In this document: positions 1 to 5,679 of the stretch, one piece after another
How the letters are laid out: each line of letters opens with the position of its first letter
Position numbering within the stretch: the stretch's first letter is position 1
NCBI GenBank assembly: GCA_029861675.1
Contig: JAOTYV010000114.1
Span: 1-12,876, forward strand
Source of the DNA: Alphaproteobacteria bacterium
GTDB taxonomy: Bacteria > Pseudomonadota > Alphaproteobacteria > UBA8366
Length of the DNA stretch: 12,876 bases
Reading direction: 5' to 3'
Position numbers and translations under genes: made by a program
Notes under the pieces: model-generated
What the model was told of the DNA's origin: nothing
The model's input: only the letters and a program-made list of their open reading frames with translations
The model's database searches: none

Positions 1-293
1 GAAGAGTGCGGGTGTCGTTATCAATCCGATCCTGCACTGTGCCGGCTTCAACGTTGTTGATCAGGTAGCGAGCCTGTCGGCGAGCGAGCTCGACAGTCAT
101 TTCGGGAAAGGCACCGATCCTGATCTGACGGATTTTTCCTCCGTCCCGTTTGCTGAGATAAAATGTCTTCGCGCGCTTACCGACCATCAGGCGCAGGCCA
201 GGCACCGCGCGCTTTGAGGCGTCCGAATACCAAGCTGCAGAGGACGGTTTCATATTCGCGATATTGAGGTCGGAAAAGTGTATGGTCGTCATG
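1..293 (-). CDS. Tyrosine-recombinase integrase, N-terminal part (runs off left edge)
   Basis: Reading the minus strand from an ATG at 293 gives 97 open codons to the window edge. The stretch at about residues 32-83 (GLRLMVGKRAKTFYLSKRD, then IRQIRIGAFPEMTVELAR, then an RYLINNVEAG helix) is the arm-binding N-terminal domain (DUF4102 type) of P4-like phage and island integrases. The catalytic core with its R-H-R-Y residues would lie outside the window, so activity cannot be judged. No convincing Shine-Dalgarno precedes the ATG; a second in-frame ATG at residue 14 is possible. The gene reads away from the tRNA-Thr fragment at 428-472, the layout expected when an integrase sits just inside the att junction of its own element. 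Base composition is less GC-rich than in the genes to the right. Confidence 0.85.
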
Positions 294-427
294 CTCGTAA
301 ATCTTGCATTATTTGCAACATTAACAACCAATACAATATGACGACGTTTGTCAGCGATCAACCGAAGTTGTTGTTATTCCTAATATAATGTGATGGCGTT
401 GGGTGACGTTTGACCTGGGAGTTATAA
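294..427. other. AT-rich integrase-to-att interval
   Basis: About 130 bases with no gene and clearly lower GC than the rest of the window. It lies between the integrase start and the tRNA fragment, so it should hold the integrase promoter and, if the element is functional, arm-type binding sites. Visible structure: the octamer GACGTTTG occurs twice in direct orientation (343-350 and 405-412); TTGCA/TGCAA form an inverted pair around 304-318; and CAAC/GTTG are inverted around 360-371. None of these is proven to bind recombinase. The sequence just upstream of the tRNA loop does not resemble a tRNA 5' half. Confidence 0.5.
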
Positions 428-472
428 TTCGTAATGCGGAGGTCGCGTGTTCGAGTCACGCAGGCGGCACCA
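428..472 (+). other. Displaced 3' end of tRNA-Thr(CGT); candidate att site
   Basis: The sequence matches the 3' part of a tRNA: anticodon loop TTCGTAA (428-434, anticodon CGT), anticodon 3' stem TGCGG (435-439), variable loop, T stem GCGTG (445-449), T loop TTCGAGT, T stem CACGC (457-461), acceptor AGGCGGC (462-468), discriminator A and CCA (470-472). The expected 5' anticodon stem (CCGCA), D arm and acceptor 5' strand (GCCGCCT) are missing upstream, so this is not a working tRNA. A minus-strand integrase lies 135 bases to the left. Tyrosine-recombinase elements commonly integrate at tRNA 3' ends and leave such a direct repeat at the distal junction, so the crossover probably lies in this segment. 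Confidence 0.85.
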
Positions 473-493
473 TTTTTCGGCTTCTCCGGATCG

Positions 494-520
494 AAGAACC
501 CGCGGCCTCAGACGGTTCTT
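494..520 (-). terminator. Weak hairpin at the end of the UGSC-like gene
   Basis: A 7-base inverted repeat (AAGAACC at 494-500, GGTTCTT at 514-520) with a 13-base loop straddles the stop codon of the minus-strand gene ending at 508. Only two T residues follow the stem on the minus strand, so it is a poor intrinsic terminator and may be chance. Confidence 0.2.
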
Positions 521-1113
521 ATCGCGCGCGCCGCGGTCGCCGGTGGCGGGAACAGCTTGGTGAGGTATTCCTGGACCACGATCGCCCGGGGCGCGGTCAG
601 CAGGCGGGCGGTCTCGCCGGCGGCATCGAACTCCGAAGTGGCGCTGTCCGGCGTTTCCCCGACGTCCGCGGGCGGCGTCAGCATGACGACGGGCAGGGCC
701 GGAAAGTCGCTTTTTTGCGCCGTTGCCCGGGCGATCAGGCAGAACGGTTCGCCGATCAGGGTGACCGTCGGGATGCCCAGTTTTTCCAGCTCGATCGCGG
801 TCCCGACGCTCGACGACACCGTGTCCGTGCACAGGCCGACACCGCAGATGGCGGCGTCGCAGGTTTGCGCCAACGCCTCGAGCAGGGGGGCACCGGTGGC
901 CGTCGACCGTTTGCGCCAGAAGCGGATCTCCCTCGCCGCGTGGTCCCGCCGCAGGCGGAGCGCGATCCTGCGGAGCACGCCGGCGGACAGCGCGGCGCCG
1001 CTGTCGAGCAGCCCGATCCGGAGGCCGCGCAGCCGGATCGGCCGCTCGGCGAGGTCGAGCGATCCGTCCGGCAATGGGCTGCCAAGCCGAAAGGAGGTGG
1101 GTTTTGTCGCCAT
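508..1113 (-). CDS. UGSC-family-like protein with altered active-site motif
   Basis: A 201-residue protein. The start is the ATG at 1113, preceded by AGGAG with an 8-11 base spacer; longer in-frame extensions upstream look non-coding. Residues 84-122 (TCDAAICGVGLC, TDTVSSSV, then AIELEKLGIPTVTLIG) resemble the UGSC-like family, whose members carry a G-[VL]-G-D-[U/C]-G-S-C motif followed by an acidic helix and GIPTV. Here Cys95 sits at the position of the family's Sec/Cys, but the following GSC is TDT. Residues 31-38 (LRIGLLDS) form a first beta strand as in these alpha/beta proteins. No signal peptide or membrane segment is seen. The biochemical role of the family is not known to me. The gene is divergent from the glycosyltransferase and is the first backbone gene after the island junction. 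The assignment is from remembered motifs and is moderate. Confidence 0.6.
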   Translation of the reverse strand: MATKPTSFRLGSPLPDGSLDLAERPIRLRGLRIGLLDSGAALSAGVLRRIALRLRRDHAAREIRFWRKRSTATGAPLLEALAQTCDAAICGVGLCTDTVSSSVGTAIELEKLGIPTVTLIGEPFCLIARATAQKSDFPALPVVMLTPPADVGETPDSATSEFDAAGETARLLTAPRAIVVQEYLTKLFPPPATAARAIRTV

Positions 1114-1379
1114 GCCAGGTTTCTCCTGGGCCGTTTCGGGCCCGCCGCCAGGGATTTGACCGGTCCCGCGGCAACAACAAATTAACGACTTAACACTAGC
1201 ATTCCGCCGGGCGGGCAAAAATCGTCCAGAATGGCAGGTCTCCGGCGCATTCGAGGCAACGCCGCCACCGAAAGGTGTTGGAAGCCGCGAAGACGTTTTC
1301 GCGGGCGCGGCCCGGATAAATGATGCTACTGTTTTCGCTGGCCGGCCCGGCCGACGAAACGGCCGAAAGGAGCAAGGGT
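1114..1379. other. Divergent intergenic region with a palindrome
   Basis: This 266-base interval separates the divergent UGSC-like and glycosyltransferase genes and must carry both promoters. The clearest structure is a 7-base inverted repeat with a 6-base loop (CCGCGAA at 1285-1291, TTCGCGG at 1298-1304), followed by the AT-richer GATAAATGATG at about 1315. An AT-rich patch at 1178-1200 (AACAAATTAACGACTTAACA) could hold the minus-strand promoter. No sigma-70 boxes are good enough to call. If the glycosyltransferase starts at the ATG at 1320, the interval is shorter. Confidence 0.35.
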
Positions 1380-2381
1380 TTGGACGCACTGCCCGAAACA
1401 GGCGTGCATCGGGAGATCGCCGACACGACACTCGACAAGGCCGTCGATATCGCCGTAATCCTGCCGTGCTACAACGAAGTGGCGGCGATTGCCGGCGTCG
1501 TGGCCGCCTTTCACAAATTCCTGCCCGACGCGGTGGTCTACGTCTACGACAACAATTCCAGCGACGACACGGCCGCGGCGGCGCGCGCCGCCGGCGCGAC
1601 GATCCGGCGCGAACCGCTGCAGGGCAAGGGCAATGTGGTCCGGCGCGCCTTTTCCGATGTCGAGGCGGACGTCTATATCATGGTCGATGGCGACGGCACC
1701 TACGATGCCGGGCGCGCGCGTGAAATGGTCGATCAGCTGATGCGCGACAATCTCGATATGATCGTCGGGATCCGCGAAGGTGACGACCCGGCGGCGTATC
1801 GCCGTGGGCATCGAACGGGCAATTGGTTGTTCAACAGCGTGGTGGCGCTGCTGTTCGGCGACCGCTTCAGCGATATCTTTTCCGGCTACCGGGTGTTTTC
1901 CCGGCGGTTCGTAAAATCCTTCCCGGCGTTGTCCGCCGGGTTCGAGATCGAAACCGAACTCACCGTGCACGCCATTCAATTGCGCATGCCGGTGGCCGAA
2001 GTCGCGACCGCCTATGGCGGCCGCATGGAAGGGTCGGCCAGCAAGCTCAATACCTATCGGGACGGCCTGAAAATCCTGCGCAACATCGTCCTGTTCACCC
2101 AGCATTACAGGCCGTTGTTGTTCTACGGCGCGATCAGCGGCGTTCTGGCCGCGATTTCATTGTTCTTCGGCTATCCGGTGATCCAGGAATACTTCGAAAC
2201 CGGCTTGGTGCCGCGCTTGCCGAGCGCCGTGTTGGCGACCGGCATTATGCTCACCGCATCGGTGAGCCTCGCGATCGGGCTCATTCTGCATACGATCAGC
2301 CGCGGCCAGCTTGAGGTCAAGCGGTTGCTTTACCTGAATTATCCGCACCCGTCGACACGCCGGGACGACGCTGGGCGATGA
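1380..2381 (+). CDS. GT2 family glycosyltransferase, membrane-anchored
   Basis: A 333-residue GT-A fold glycosyltransferase that probably transfers a sugar from a nucleotide or polyprenyl-phosphate donor at the cytoplasmic face of the inner membrane. Numbered from the TTG start, PCYNE (29-33) opens the fold, DNNSSDD (57-63) follows, and DGDGT (103-107) is the metal-binding D-x-D motif. DIFSGYR (165-171) and the GRMEGSASKLNTYRDG stretch (about 214-229) are characteristic of dolichyl-phosphate-mannose synthase-like members. Two hydrophobic segments near 245-265 and 280-305 anchor the C terminus. I chose TTG at 1380 because AAAGGAG lies 7 bases upstream; the in-frame ATG at 1320 has no ribosome binding site and would add 20 unconserved-looking residues. 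The acceptor cannot be told from sequence; cell-envelope glycan or lipid modification is likely. Confidence 0.85.
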   Translation: MDALPETGVHREIADTTLDKAVDIAVILPCYNEVAAIAGVVAAFHKFLPDAVVYVYDNNSSDDTAAAARAAGATIRREPLQGKGNVVRRAFSDVEADVYIMVDGDGTYDAGRAREMVDQLMRDNLDMIVGIREGDDPAAYRRGHRTGNWLFNSVVALLFGDRFSDIFSGYRVFSRRFVKSFPALSAGFEIETELTVHAIQLRMPVAEVATAYGGRMEGSASKLNTYRDGLKILRNIVLFTQHYRPLLFYGAISGVLAAISLFFGYPVIQEYFETGLVPRLPSAVLATGIMLTASVSLAIGLILHTISRGQLEVKRLLYLNYPHPSTRRDDAGR

Positions 2382-2451
2382 CACCCACAAGTTGTTTTCT
2401 CTGAGGCTTTTTCATTCCTCTTTAAGGTTCTTCTAGTTTGATGCGGGCTTG

Positions 2452-2476
2452 CGCCGCCGGCGCACCGCCGGCGGCG
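2452..2476 (+). promoter_or_regulatory. GC-rich hairpin in the leader of the receiver gene
   Basis: A perfect 11-base inverted repeat (2452-2462 with 2466-2476) with a 3-base CAC loop lies 28 bases before the receiver start and about 70 bases after the glycosyltransferase stop. No T-run follows, so it is not a standard intrinsic terminator. It could fold in the leader mRNA and affect readthrough or translation. The AT-rich tract at 2395-2440 just upstream could contain a promoter. Confidence 0.35.
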
Positions 2477-2504
2477 GTCGAACATCGAGGGAGCGGGAGA
2501 GCAG

Positions 2505-2897
2505 GTGGCGCTACGGATTATCATCGCGGACGACAGCGTTACCGATCGTCAGGATATCCGCCGCAGCCTGGACGCGACCGGTCTCGACTTCAATGGTGTC
2601 GATGCCGGGGACGGCGCCGAGACCCTGCAATTGCTCAGCCGTTTTCCGGCCGACCTGGTGATTTGCGAAGTCAGCATGAAGCCGATGAGCGGCCTCGACC
2701 TGGTGGCCGCGCTGCGCAACGGCGCCGCCACGCCCAATCCCAACCTGCCGGTCATTCTGGTCTGCGGGTATCTCAATGCCTTCCTGTTCGATCTCGGCGA
2801 CTTGGTCGGTTCGGACGAATTGCTGACCAAGCCACTCAATGCGGACGTGCTGCGGGCACGGATCCTGTCGATCTTGCGCAAGGCCGGCCCGGTTTAG
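2505..2897 (+). CDS. Stand-alone receiver-domain protein with Glu at the phosphorylation site
   Basis: A 130-residue CheY-like single-domain protein with a GTG start; GGGAG lies 6 bases upstream. The acidic pair D9-D10 (IIIADDS) and the conserved Lys109 (LLTKPL) are in place. In the segment matching the canonical DLVLLDVMMPGMDG, the sequence reads DLVICEVSMKPMSG, so the phosphoacceptor Asp is Glu55. The conserved Thr/Ser after strand beta 4 is Cys87 (VILVCGY). By family knowledge, Asp-to-Glu at this site prevents normal phosphorylation and can mimic the active state, so the protein may be constitutively active or respond to something other than a kinase. No output domain and no histidine kinase gene lie nearby. 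It follows the glycosyltransferase by 123 bases and may be cotranscribed with it. It ends directly against repeat copy A. Confidence 0.8.
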   Translation: MALRIIIADDSVTDRQDIRRSLDATGLDFNGVDAGDGAETLQLLSRFPADLVICEVSMKPMSGLDLVAALRNGAATPNPNLPVILVCGYLNAFLFDLGDLVGSDELLTKPLNADVLRARILSILRKAGPV

Positions 2898-3000
2898 CGC
2901 AAATCCCGAGCGAACTGAAACGGTTCGCGACGACGTATTTGCGTAAAAGCGATAAGGTAGACCATTTCACTTGAGTCAATTTAAACGAGAAATGGTCTAG
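2898..3000 (-). repeat. Dispersed intergenic repeat, copy A (inverted relative to copy B)
   Basis: Read on the minus strand from 3000 to 2898, this matches 4620-4722 without gaps at about 80% identity by hand alignment (82 of the first 100 positions). It contains an inverted pair AGACCATTTC/GAAATGGTCT (2989-2998 and 2959-2968) and a second pair GCGAAC/GTTCGC around 2910-2928. It exactly fills the gap between two convergent genes. Its left edge supplies the TAG stop of the SAM hydrolase, and the receiver stop adjoins its right edge. It may be a MITE-like or REP-like element acting as a 3' UTR structure; no transposase is seen. Confidence 0.8.
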
Positions 3001-3761
3001 CGCGGCCCGGGCGGATTGACCGCAACCGGATCGCCCGCCGCCAGGCCAAGCCGGTGCGCGGCGCTGCCTTGGTTTACGGCGATTTCGACCAGCCCGCATG
3101 AATTGCCATACCAGAAGGGCGCGCCGGTGGCGCTCTCGGCGAATGTTCGCGCCGCACGGATCTCGACGCCGCCGGCGACCAGCACCGCCGCCGGATGGAC
3201 CGAGTCGGCACGGAGGCCGGTCATGAGGTTGCCGAACCCGTCGATATAAACGATCTCGGGCAGATCGTCGGGCCAGCCGGCGCCGGGCGGCTCCGCCCCG
3301 CGGTGTGAGTCGGCCGCCGCCATCTCGATTGCGTCGCCCGGCGGCGGGTCGCCCCGCGCGATCATCGCCGCCACCGGGGCGAACAGGTCGCGGCCGTGGA
3401 ACGTCGCGGACAGGCGGGCCGGCCGCCAGGTGATCCGCCAATGCCGGGCGCGCCGGGCGCGCCGCCGAACCAGTTCGAACAATCCGTTGCCCGGTCCGAC
3501 GAACCAGCGACCATCCGCTTCAAGGATGAGCGGCGGGCGGGCGCTGCCGACGCCCGGGTCGACGACGCCGACGCACACCGTGCCCGGCTCAAAACCGTGC
3601 GCCAGCGCGGCCAGAAGATACGCCGCCCGCCGCGGGTCGTGCGCGGGCGCGTCGTGCATCAGGTCGATGGTGGCGATGCCGGGGGCGGCGCCCGCCAGCA
3701 CCGCGCGCATTTGCCCGACATAGGGACCGGCGAGGCCGAAATCGGTGAACAGCAGGATCAT
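2997..3761 (-). CDS. S-adenosylmethionine hydrolase (SAM hydroxide adenosyltransferase, DUF62)
   Basis: A 254-residue member of the DUF62/fluorinase-like family, which uses water to split S-adenosylmethionine into adenosine and methionine in the cytoplasm. Visible signatures are TDFG (6-9) for ribose binding, PYVGQM (13-18), VDPGVG (67-72), GPGNG (89-93, usually PDNG), TFHGRDLFAPVAA (120-132), DGFGNLMT (174-181) and EIAVNQGSA (226-234). The water-activating Asp-Arg-His triad known for this family corresponds to D68, R75 and H122, all present, so the enzyme is probably active. The start is the ATG at 3761, where the family N terminus begins; its ribosome binding site is weak. The TAG stop lies inside repeat copy A. 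The gene is divergent from the SDR gene, with 106 bases between the starts. The physiological purpose of SAM hydrolysis in bacteria is poorly defined. Confidence 0.88.
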   Translation of the reverse strand: MILLFTDFGLAGPYVGQMRAVLAGAAPGIATIDLMHDAPAHDPRRAAYLLAALAHGFEPGTVCVGVVDPGVGSARPPLILEADGRWFVGPGNGLFELVRRRARRARHWRITWRPARLSATFHGRDLFAPVAAMIARGDPPPGDAIEMAAADSHRGAEPPGAGWPDDLPEIVYIDGFGNLMTGLRADSVHPAAVLVAGGVEIRAARTFAESATGAPFWYGNSCGLVEIAVNQGSAAHRLGLAAGDPVAVNPPGPR

Positions 3762-3867
3762 GCCGCCACTATGGCGAAGCCTGCATCTTCGGGGCAAGCT
3801 GGTGTTGTCCGATTGGATTCCGCAAATGCGGATTCGCACGGGAACCGCTAAGGCAAAAGGAGGCGGC

Positions 3868-4623
3868 ATGCGGCTTGACGGAAAGATTGCGATCGTGACC
3901 GGTGCGGGGTCCGGGTTCGGCGCGGGAATCGCCCAACGATTCGCCGCCGAGGGCGCCTCGGTGCTGGTCAACGATATTGATGCGGCGGCGGGTGAGCGGG
4001 TCTGCGCCGAGATCGGCAATGCCGGGTCCGCCGCCTTTCACGGTGCCGACGTGTCCGACGACGGCGGCATGGAAGGACTCGTGCAGGCGGCGCTCGACCG
4101 GTTCGGCGGCCTCGACATCTTCGTGAACAACGCCGGGATCACACACCGCAACCAGCCGATGCTGGAGGTCGACGAGGCGACATTCGACCGGGTCTTCGCG
4201 GTGAACGTGAAGTCGCTCTATCTGTCGGCGCGCCATGCGGTGCCGGTGTTCCGGGCGCGGGGCGGCGGTGTCTTCATCAACATCGCATCGACCGCCGGCG
4301 TGCGGCCGCGGCCCGGCCTGACCTGGTACAATGGCTCCAAGGGCGCCGCGATCACGCTGACCAAATCGATGGCGGTCGAGCTGGCGCCGGACCGTATCCG
4401 TGTTTGCGCGGTCAACCCGGTGATCGGGGAGACCGGTCTCACTGAAAGTTTCATGGGCGCGCCCGACACGCCGGAGAACCGCGCCCGCTTCGAGGCGAGC
4501 ATCCCGCTCGGCCGTTTCAGCACGCCGGAGGATGTCGCGGGGGCGGCGCTCTATCTCGCCTCCGACGAGGCGGCGCTGCTGACCGGGGCGTGCCTCGAAG
4601 TGGATGGCGGGCGCTGTATCTAG
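3868..4623 (+). CDS. Short-chain dehydrogenase/reductase (classical SDR)
   Basis: A 251-residue classical SDR: NAD(P)-dependent oxidation or reduction of an alcohol/ketone on an unknown substrate in the cytoplasm. TGAGSGFG (11-18) is the nucleotide-binding loop. Asp36 at the end of beta 2 (VLVNDID) suggests a preference for NAD(H) over NADP(H). NNAG is at 87-90, and the catalytic tetrad is N113, S141, Y154 and K158 (WYNGSKGA). The NPV and VDGG segments near 183 and 245 complete the fold. Length is typical. The start is fixed by AAAAGGAGG just upstream of the ATG. A small 5-base palindrome (TCCGC/GCGGA, 3819-3832) lies in the leader. The TAG stop is contributed by the first bases of repeat copy B. 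Substrate cannot be inferred from the neighbours. Confidence 0.9.
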   Translation: MRLDGKIAIVTGAGSGFGAGIAQRFAAEGASVLVNDIDAAAGERVCAEIGNAGSAAFHGADVSDDGGMEGLVQAALDRFGGLDIFVNNAGITHRNQPMLEVDEATFDRVFAVNVKSLYLSARHAVPVFRARGGGVFINIASTAGVRPRPGLTWYNGSKGAAITLTKSMAVELAPDRIRVCAVNPVIGETGLTESFMGAPDTPENRARFEASIPLGRFSTPEDVAGAALYLASDEAALLTGACLEVDGGRCI

Positions 4624-4722
4624 ACCATTTCTTGTTCAAATTGACGCACGTGAAATGGTCATTCTCTATATTTTTGCGCAACTATGTCGTCGCGAACCGT
4701 TTTGGTTCGCTCGGGATTTTCC
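4620..4722 (+). repeat. Dispersed intergenic repeat, copy B
   Basis: This is the plus-strand copy of the element also present inverted at 2898-3000. It carries the inverted pair GACCATTTC/GAAATGGTC (4623-4631 and 4652-4660) and a second hairpin GCGAACC-GTTTT-GGTTCGC (4692-4710). Positions 2-4 of the element are the TAG stop of the SDR gene, the same use as in copy A. A block at 4662-4671 is diverged between the copies; the rest is well conserved. The element lies between the SDR stop and the terminator of the convergent Bax-inhibitor gene. Similarity to copy A weakens after about 4720. Confidence 0.8.
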
Positions 4723-4731
4723 TTAAGCCGC

Positions 4732-4769
4732 CAAAAGAAAACCGCCCGGGGATGGCGCCCCGGGCGGTT
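4732..4769 (-). terminator. Rho-independent terminator of the Bax-inhibitor family gene
   Basis: On the minus strand a perfect 12-base stem (4758-4769 with 4740-4751) and a 6-base loop are followed by a T-rich run (TTTCTTTT). It lies 23 bases after the stop codon of the gene ending at 4792. The mirrored A-run means it works mainly for leftward transcription. Confidence 0.9.
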
Positions 4770-4791
4770 CGACCAATACGCTGAAGAGGAG

Positions 4792-5532
4792 TTAGTCGCG
4801 CATAATGCCGATGATATTCAGAATGTGGATGAACATGACGACGAAGCTGCCATAGAGGCCGAGCGCGCCGAAGATCGCCAGTTTCGTCACCATTTCGACG
4901 GGAGCCTGGAAATACATGTTCTTGATCATCTGGGTTTCCCAGGCGGTGATGCCCGCAAAAACCAGGACCACGAGGCTGGAGATGCCGAGGCTCATCATGG
5001 TGCTTTGGACCAAGAAATAGTTCACCAGCATGGCGATGATCAAACCGATCGCGGCCATCACGAAGAACTTGCCGAAGCCCGACAGGTCGCGCTTGGTGGT
5101 GTAGCCGAACAGGCTCATGCCCGCGAACATGCCCGAGGTGATGAAGAACGCCCGGCCGATGTCCATGACCCCTGCTTGGGTCTGCATGAAATAGTAGATC
5201 ATCGGCGAGATCATCACGCCCCAGAGCGCGCAATAGACCCAATAATAGGCCTGCGCCGCGACGGTGCTTTGCATGTTCAGGATCTTGGTGGAGAACCAGC
5301 CCATGCCGATGATCGCGGCAAACAGGACCCACTTGATGGGGCCGACGGCCAGTGTGAACATCAACTCCGGCGAATTCGCCATGAACAGGACGACAACGCC
5401 GGTAAACGCAACACCCAGCGCCATGTAGTTGTAGACCCGCAGCATATAGGCGCGCAGTCCGGCATCGATATCCGCGGCGCCGGCGCGGTCTACAGTCTGG
5501 CCTTGAGTGGCATATCGTGGATCGAGCGCCAT
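4792..5532 (-). CDS. Bax inhibitor-1/YccA family membrane protein
   Basis: A 246-residue integral inner-membrane protein. After a soluble N terminus of about 30 residues there are seven hydrophobic segments, near residues 36-52, 65-82, 92-112, 127-145, 155-173, 180-198 and 218-244. The segment with FVMAAIGLIIAMLVNYFL and the region WETQMIKNMY before the last helix fit the BI-1 (UPF0005) family. Members of this family have been described as pH-sensitive calcium leak channels and interact with membrane proteases in some bacteria; the role here is not shown. The ATG at 5532 has GGAG 7 bases upstream. It is a single-gene unit with its own terminator at 4732-4769. Confidence 0.88.
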   Translation of the reverse strand: MALDPRYATQGQTVDRAGAADIDAGLRAYMLRVYNYMALGVAFTGVVVLFMANSPELMFTLAVGPIKWVLFAAIIGMGWFSTKILNMQSTVAAQAYYWVYCALWGVMISPMIYYFMQTQAGVMDIGRAFFITSGMFAGMSLFGYTTKRDLSGFGKFFVMAAIGLIIAMLVNYFLVQSTMMSLGISSLVVLVFAGITAWETQMIKNMYFQAPVEMVTKLAIFGALGLYGSFVVMFIHILNIIGIMRD

Positions 5533-5640
5533 AGTGCTTCTCCATACCCGTTAGGTTAACTGTTTGACTGTCTATATTGGGAATTTTGCTGCGATAATCA
5601 ATACGCCGTCAAAGGTTTCCACTTCGTAAATGTCCGCCCG

Positions 5641-5675
5641 ATGGCATTAAAATATTAACCATAATTTTTCGCCAT
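5641..5675. repeat. AT-rich imperfect palindrome upstream of the Bax-inhibitor gene
   Basis: ATGGC (5641-5645) and GCCAT (5671-5675) bracket an AT-rich, nearly palindromic core (AAAATATTA/TAATTTTT). It lies between the stop of the YceI gene and the start of the next minus-strand gene. It may be a terminator of the YceI transcript or a protein-binding site; no T-run follows the stem directly. Confidence 0.3.
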
Positions 5676-5679
5676 ACGG

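Noticed and set aside
397..472. A complete tRNA-Thr gene at the island junction
   Set aside because: The bases before the anticodon loop do not supply the CCGCA anticodon stem, the D arm or the GCCGCCT acceptor strand; only the 3' part is present.
422..1180. Minus-strand frame ending in RLRDSNTRPPHYEL
   Set aside because: This peptide is the well-known artefact of reading a tRNA 3' end backwards; the rest of the frame is a shadow of the UGSC-like gene.
403..1185. Long plus-strand frames opposite the UGSC-like gene
   Set aside because: Arg/Gly/Pro-rich translations without family motifs, antisense to a gene with a good ribosome site and recognisable motif.
1326..2105. Minus-strand frame opposite the glycosyltransferase
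   Set aside because: His/Arg/Asp-rich shadow typical of GC-rich antisense frames; the plus strand has clear GT2 motifs.
4590..4784. A 64-codon plus-strand frame through repeat copy B as a real gene
   Set aside because: It starts inside the SDR gene, has no ribosome site, and runs into the opposite gene's terminator; kept only as the basis of the coding-past hypothesis.
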